Positions 61,380-64,000 of a stretch of 64,000 nt of DNA are shown one piece after another (positions within the stretch are counted from its first letter, which is position 1; every line of letters begins with the position of its first letter). Made by a program: the position numbers and the translations under genes. The stretch is from contig CALRQJ020000004.1 of the NCBI GenBank assembly GCA_943370285.1, positions 186,001 through 250,000 on the forward strand, written 5' to 3'. This DNA comes from CALRQJ02 sp943370285. Lineage in GTDB: Bacteria > Bacteroidota > Bacteroidia > Chitinophagales > Chitinophagaceae. The notes beneath the pieces were generated by a model that was not told where the DNA came from, searched no databases, and saw only the letters and a program-made list of their open reading frames with translations.

Positions 61380-62057
61380 ATGCATCCATATATTAAACGC
61401 ATACAACAATTATTTGAGCAGCATGCAAATGCATCGGATGCTGTAGGAATGAAAGCATATATGCTGCATCAATTTGAGTTTTATGGTATTAAAACGCCGA
61501 AAAGAAGAAAATTAGACAAAGATTTTGCTAAAGCTCATCCCATCGTTCAGCAAACAGAACTTTCTGCTATCGTCACTGAATTGTTCAAATTACCCCAAAG
61601 AGAGTATCATTATTGTGCGATAGAATTACTTGGTTATCATCACAATATTTGGAACGAAAACATCATCGATACCATTGAATTTTGTTTGATAACCAACAGT
61701 TGGTGGGATTCTGTTGACCATGTTGCTATTGAATGTTTCCCACGTTATTTTAAATTATTTCCTCATCAAAAACTATTAATAACAAAACAATGGAATCAGT
61801 CATCCAATATTTGGCTACAAAGAAGTAGTATCATGTTTCAACGCACTTTTAAGCAAGCTACAGATTCGAAACTGTTAGCTCAATATATTCTTCATCGTAC
61901 CGATTCAAAAGAATTCTTCGTACAAAAAGCAATTGGGTGGGCTTTGAGAGAATATGCCAAAACTAATCCTACTTGGGTAAAAGCATTTGTAGAAAAATAC
62001 CAAAATCGGTTGTCGGCTTTAAGCAGAAGAGAAGCATTAAAACATTTCTGCAAATAA
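61380..62057 (+). CDS. DNA alkylation repair protein, AlkD-like HEAT-repeat glycosylase
   Basis: 225 residues of ARM/HEAT-like helices. AlkD hallmarks are GIKTPKRRKL near the N-terminus, YHYCAIELLGYH, the TNSWWDSVDHVA segment with Trp-Trp and the catalytic-region Asp, WLQRSSIMFQ, and FFVQKAIGWALREYAKTNPTWVKAFVEKYQ. It would excise positively charged alkylated purines such as N7- and N3-methyl adducts. It starts with ATG 61380, 49 bases after the membrane protein. Confidence 0.9.
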   Translation: MHPYIKRIQQLFEQHANASDAVGMKAYMLHQFEFYGIKTPKRRKLDKDFAKAHPIVQQTELSAIVTELFKLPQREYHYCAIELLGYHHNIWNENIIDTIEFCLITNSWWDSVDHVAIECFPRYFKLFPHQKLLITKQWNQSSNIWLQRSSIMFQRTFKQATDSKLLAQYILHRTDSKEFFVQKAIGWALREYAKTNPTWVKAFVEKYQNRLSALSRREALKHFCK

Positions 62058-62118
62058 AACGATTATCCGTTAATCATTTGGAGATGAATTTTAAATAATT
62101 TACGTAATAGTTTTTTTG

Positions 62119-63102
62119 CTATACTGCTGATAAGGCCACATAATCTTTACTTACCCATTCTTCGCCTATTCCAATTTTCAACCAGTTGCCATGTTCGGCA
62201 TAAACAAATACTTCATTGTTTTTTGATAGCTTACGAAGAATGCTAAATGCTGTTCCTGCTCCACTTCTTACGTTCAAACTATCTGCAGTTACTTTACCTA
62301 TTTGTACATCAGTTACAAACCTACTGCTTACCCATTCTTGTTTGCCGGCAGCAATTTTATACCATCCATTTTTCTCATTGTAAATTCTTAAAATGGTACC
62401 ATATGGGACACTGTTAATTACTGCTGAATCTGCTGCTGCACCTTTTCTAATATTCAAATTATCTGCTGTTACAAAACCGTATTTTTTGAGTTTATCATTT
62501 GCAGTAGGTGTGCTTCCGTTTAAGGCCTGTTCTATCAGTGGAATAAAGTTTGTTGCAGCATCTTGCACTTTATTACCGCCGAAAAAATTGGTTCCCGGAC
62601 ATGTTTTATTATTCCTTGCACCATCATTTCTTTTACCTGTACCTAATTCGTACCAGTGATGATAAACAACTGTATCTGTTGTTGGAATAATTCCTAATCG
62701 CTTACAAAGTGCAGCATTAATTAAAATGATGCTAGCCCTATGTTCGGCAGTCATTACATCTTTACCGGCATCAAAATTTCCTAAATGTTCAATACAAACA
62801 CAACCGGTATTAAAACCTTCGATGCAAGCAGGCGTTTTTTCAATACTTCTGCAATAGCCAATTGTGCCATCCGGGAAAGTGGTAAAATGCTGTCCAATAT
62901 CTGCAAAGCCTCTATCCACGATATGACTTCTCCGCATAGCCACCATTCTTTCAAAATGATTGGCGCCAGTAAAATGCTGATAACCCGGAACCCAAGTGTG
63001 ATGATTTTGAATCACTTTGATAGTTCGGGCAATCGAAAGGTTTTTTAACCAACCGTCAAATTCAGCAGCGGTCAATAATGTAAAGCCATCTTTCTGTTGC
63101 AT
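62119..63102 (-). CDS. N-acetylmuramoyl-L-alanine amidase (PGRP-like) with two SH3 domains
   Basis: 327 residues. The amidase_2/PGRP domain covers about 25-195, with zinc ligands His34 (NHHTW), His148/His149 (VYHHW) and Cys168 (KTCPGTNF), plus the conserved IGYCRSIEKTPACIEGFNTGCVCIEHLGNFD. Two bacterial SH3 domains follow (about 208-265 and 268-324), each beginning VTADNLNIRKG or VTADSLNVRSG. It would cleave the amide between MurNAc and L-Ala. No signal peptide is visible, although the substrate is extracytoplasmic. Confidence 0.9.
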   Translation of the reverse strand: MQQKDGFTLLTAAEFDGWLKNLSIARTIKVIQNHHTWVPGYQHFTGANHFERMVAMRRSHIVDRGFADIGQHFTTFPDGTIGYCRSIEKTPACIEGFNTGCVCIEHLGNFDAGKDVMTAEHRASIILINAALCKRLGIIPTTDTVVYHHWYELGTGKRNDGARNNKTCPGTNFFGGNKVQDAATNFIPLIEQALNGSTPTANDKLKKYGFVTADNLNIRKGAAADSAVINSVPYGTILRIYNEKNGWYKIAAGKQEWVSSRFVTDVQIGKVTADSLNVRSGAGTAFSILRKLSKNNEVFVYAEHGNWLKIGIGEEWVSKDYVALSAV

Positions 63103-63179
63103 ATATTAAATTTGAGAGCAATTTAAAAAATGCTTTTTGATTTTGCAAGTCAATTATCTTTATACCCAAATTAAGCTGC

Positions 63180-64000
63180 ATGGTAAGTTATAATCCGAAA
63201 GATTGGGTAGTAGGTATTTTTATGTTTCATAAGGCTGACACAATAAGAAAATTGTTTTGGCCAATGGTTGTGGTTGCCTTGTATTGTTGGGGTGTGGCGT
63301 TTATAGAAATTGAATACCTGAATTTATCACAGAATAGTCATGTAAAGAATATTCCTATTATGCACAGCTTATTAGGCTTTGCCATTTCTATGTTGTTGGT
63401 TTTTAGAACCAATACTGCATACGACCGCTGGTGGGAGGGAAGAAAACTTTGGGGTTCGTTGGTGAATAATAGTCGCAATTTGGCGGTAAAAATCAGTAGT
63501 ATGTTACCAAATGAAGATACTACTGACAGAGAGTTTTTCAAAGAGATCATCCCCATGTTTGCATTGCAATTAAAAAATCATTTGCAAGCCGAATCAACAA
63601 GATTGGAGTTAGACGAGTCTGCTCATCCTGAGATTCCAAATTTCGATACCTCAAAACATATCCCCAATCAAGTTGCTTCATTGATGATGAGTAAAGTGAA
63701 TGTATTGTACAGCGATAATAAAATCAGCGGCGATCAACTCATTATCTTAAACACTGAATTATTGTCATTCTTAGATATTTGTGGTGCTTGTGAACGAATT
63801 AAGAATACACCTATACCTTATTCTTACAGCAGTTTTTTAAAGAAGTTTATTTTTATCTATGTGTTTACATTGCCATTGGGTTTTGTATTTACCTTAGGTT
63901 ATATTGCTATTCCAATTGTAGTTTTTATATTTTATGTATTGGCAAGTTTAGAAGTAATTGCTGAAGAAATTGAAGATCCATTTGGTACAGATACTAATGA
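63180..64000 (+). CDS. Bestrophin-family anion channel-like protein, cut by the window edge
   Basis: The reading frame from ATG 63180 is open to the right edge (273 codons visible). Bestrophin signatures are present: FLAIS-like LLGFAISMLLVFRTNTAYDRWWEGRKLWGSLVN, ACERIKNTPIPYSYSSFLKKFIFIYV and the Asp/Glu-rich EVIAEEIEDPFG close to the gene's usual end, so little is missing. Four membrane helices are expected. These proteins form pentameric ion channels; bacterial members conduct cations or anions. It diverges from the amidase gene across 77 bases. Confidence 0.9.
   Translation, partial: MVSYNPKDWVVGIFMFHKADTIRKLFWPMVVVALYCWGVAFIEIEYLNLSQNSHVKNIPIMHSLLGFAISMLLVFRTNTAYDRWWEGRKLWGSLVNNSRNLAVKISSMLPNEDTTDREFFKEIIPMFALQLKNHLQAESTRLELDESAHPEIPNFDTSKHIPNQVASLMMSKVNVLYSDNKISGDQLIILNTELLSFLDICGACERIKNTPIPYSYSSFLKKFIFIYVFTLPLGFVFTLGYIAIPIVVFIFYVLASLEVIAEEIEDPFGTDTN

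Noticed and set aside
1..64000. CRISPR arrays, insertion sequences, prophage, tRNA or rRNA genes
   Set aside because: No array-like repeats, transposase or integrase motifs, or tRNA cloverleaf candidates were seen in the intergenic regions; all gaps are under about 290 bases.

Overview
The window comes from a chromosome of a Bacteroidota bacterium, most likely of the Chitinophagaceae or a close relative. The evidence is AT-rich coding sequence, type IX secretion (T9SS) C-terminal sorting domains, mostly Shine-Dalgarno-less starts, promoters of the Bacteroidota type (TTTG about 20 nt before TAnnTTTG), an alanine/glutamate-type dipeptide epimerase, DPP4-like peptidases and CarboxypepD_reg-like proteins. 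No mobile element, integrase, CRISPR array, tRNA or rRNA was seen, and no non-coding stretch exceeds about 290 bases.

Layout. 1-6.6 kb: two secreted T9SS cargo proteins, a truncated BNR/sortilin-like protein and a very large subtilisin-like protease. 6.7-10.9 kb, minus strand: two hypothetical proteins, smpB, accD and class II fructose-bisphosphate aldolase. 11.1-22.5 kb, plus strand: a compact purine-catabolism operon with guanine deaminase, single-chain xanthine dehydrogenase, allantoinase, allantoicase, PuuD-type urate hydroxylase with a cytochrome c tail, a fused OHCU decarboxylase/HIU hydrolase, a CitE/malyl-CoA-lyase-like protein of unknown role, and XdhC. Together these take guanine and xanthine through urate and allantoin to ureidoglycolate. 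No ureidoglycolate lyase, urease or transporter is visible. 22.6-23.8 kb: a secreted endonuclease/exonuclease/phosphatase-family protein.

24.0-36.8 kb: the S10-spc ribosomal protein operon from rpsJ to secY, then map. It has its own promoter and is bounded by non-ribosomal genes; the str-operon and alpha-operon genes are not next to it. Nearly every spacer longer than about 40 nt carries an inverted repeat. 36.8-38.6 kb: an HI0933-type flavoprotein and a hibernation-factor-like protein.

38.6-43.8 kb: a flavin/light-related block. It holds a dipeptide epimerase, a photolyase-like protein whose FAD domain precedes a Rossmann-like domain, a flavin-reductase-like protein, a bacterial cryptochrome/(6-4)-photolyase homologue that has lost three of the four Fe-S cysteines, and a divergent SDR lacking the catalytic serine. 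43.8-58.0 kb: envelope and housekeeping genes, including queA, a giant TraB/GumN protein, a fused dipeptide-type ABC ATPase, AMP nucleosidase, a 1-Cys peroxiredoxin, a DPP4-like peptidase and a glycogen-phosphorylase-like protein with threonine at the PLP-lysine position. 58.1-64.0 kb: a lipoprotein, a DtxR/MntR-type regulator with a ZIP transporter and a putative operator over its own promoter, a DUF2238 membrane protein, an AlkD-like repair protein, an amidase with two SH3 domains, and a bestrophin-like channel cut by the window edge.

The best candidates for undescribed biology are the CitE-like member of the purine operon, the photolyase block, the lysine-less phosphorylase and the systematic spacer hairpins of the ribosomal operon.
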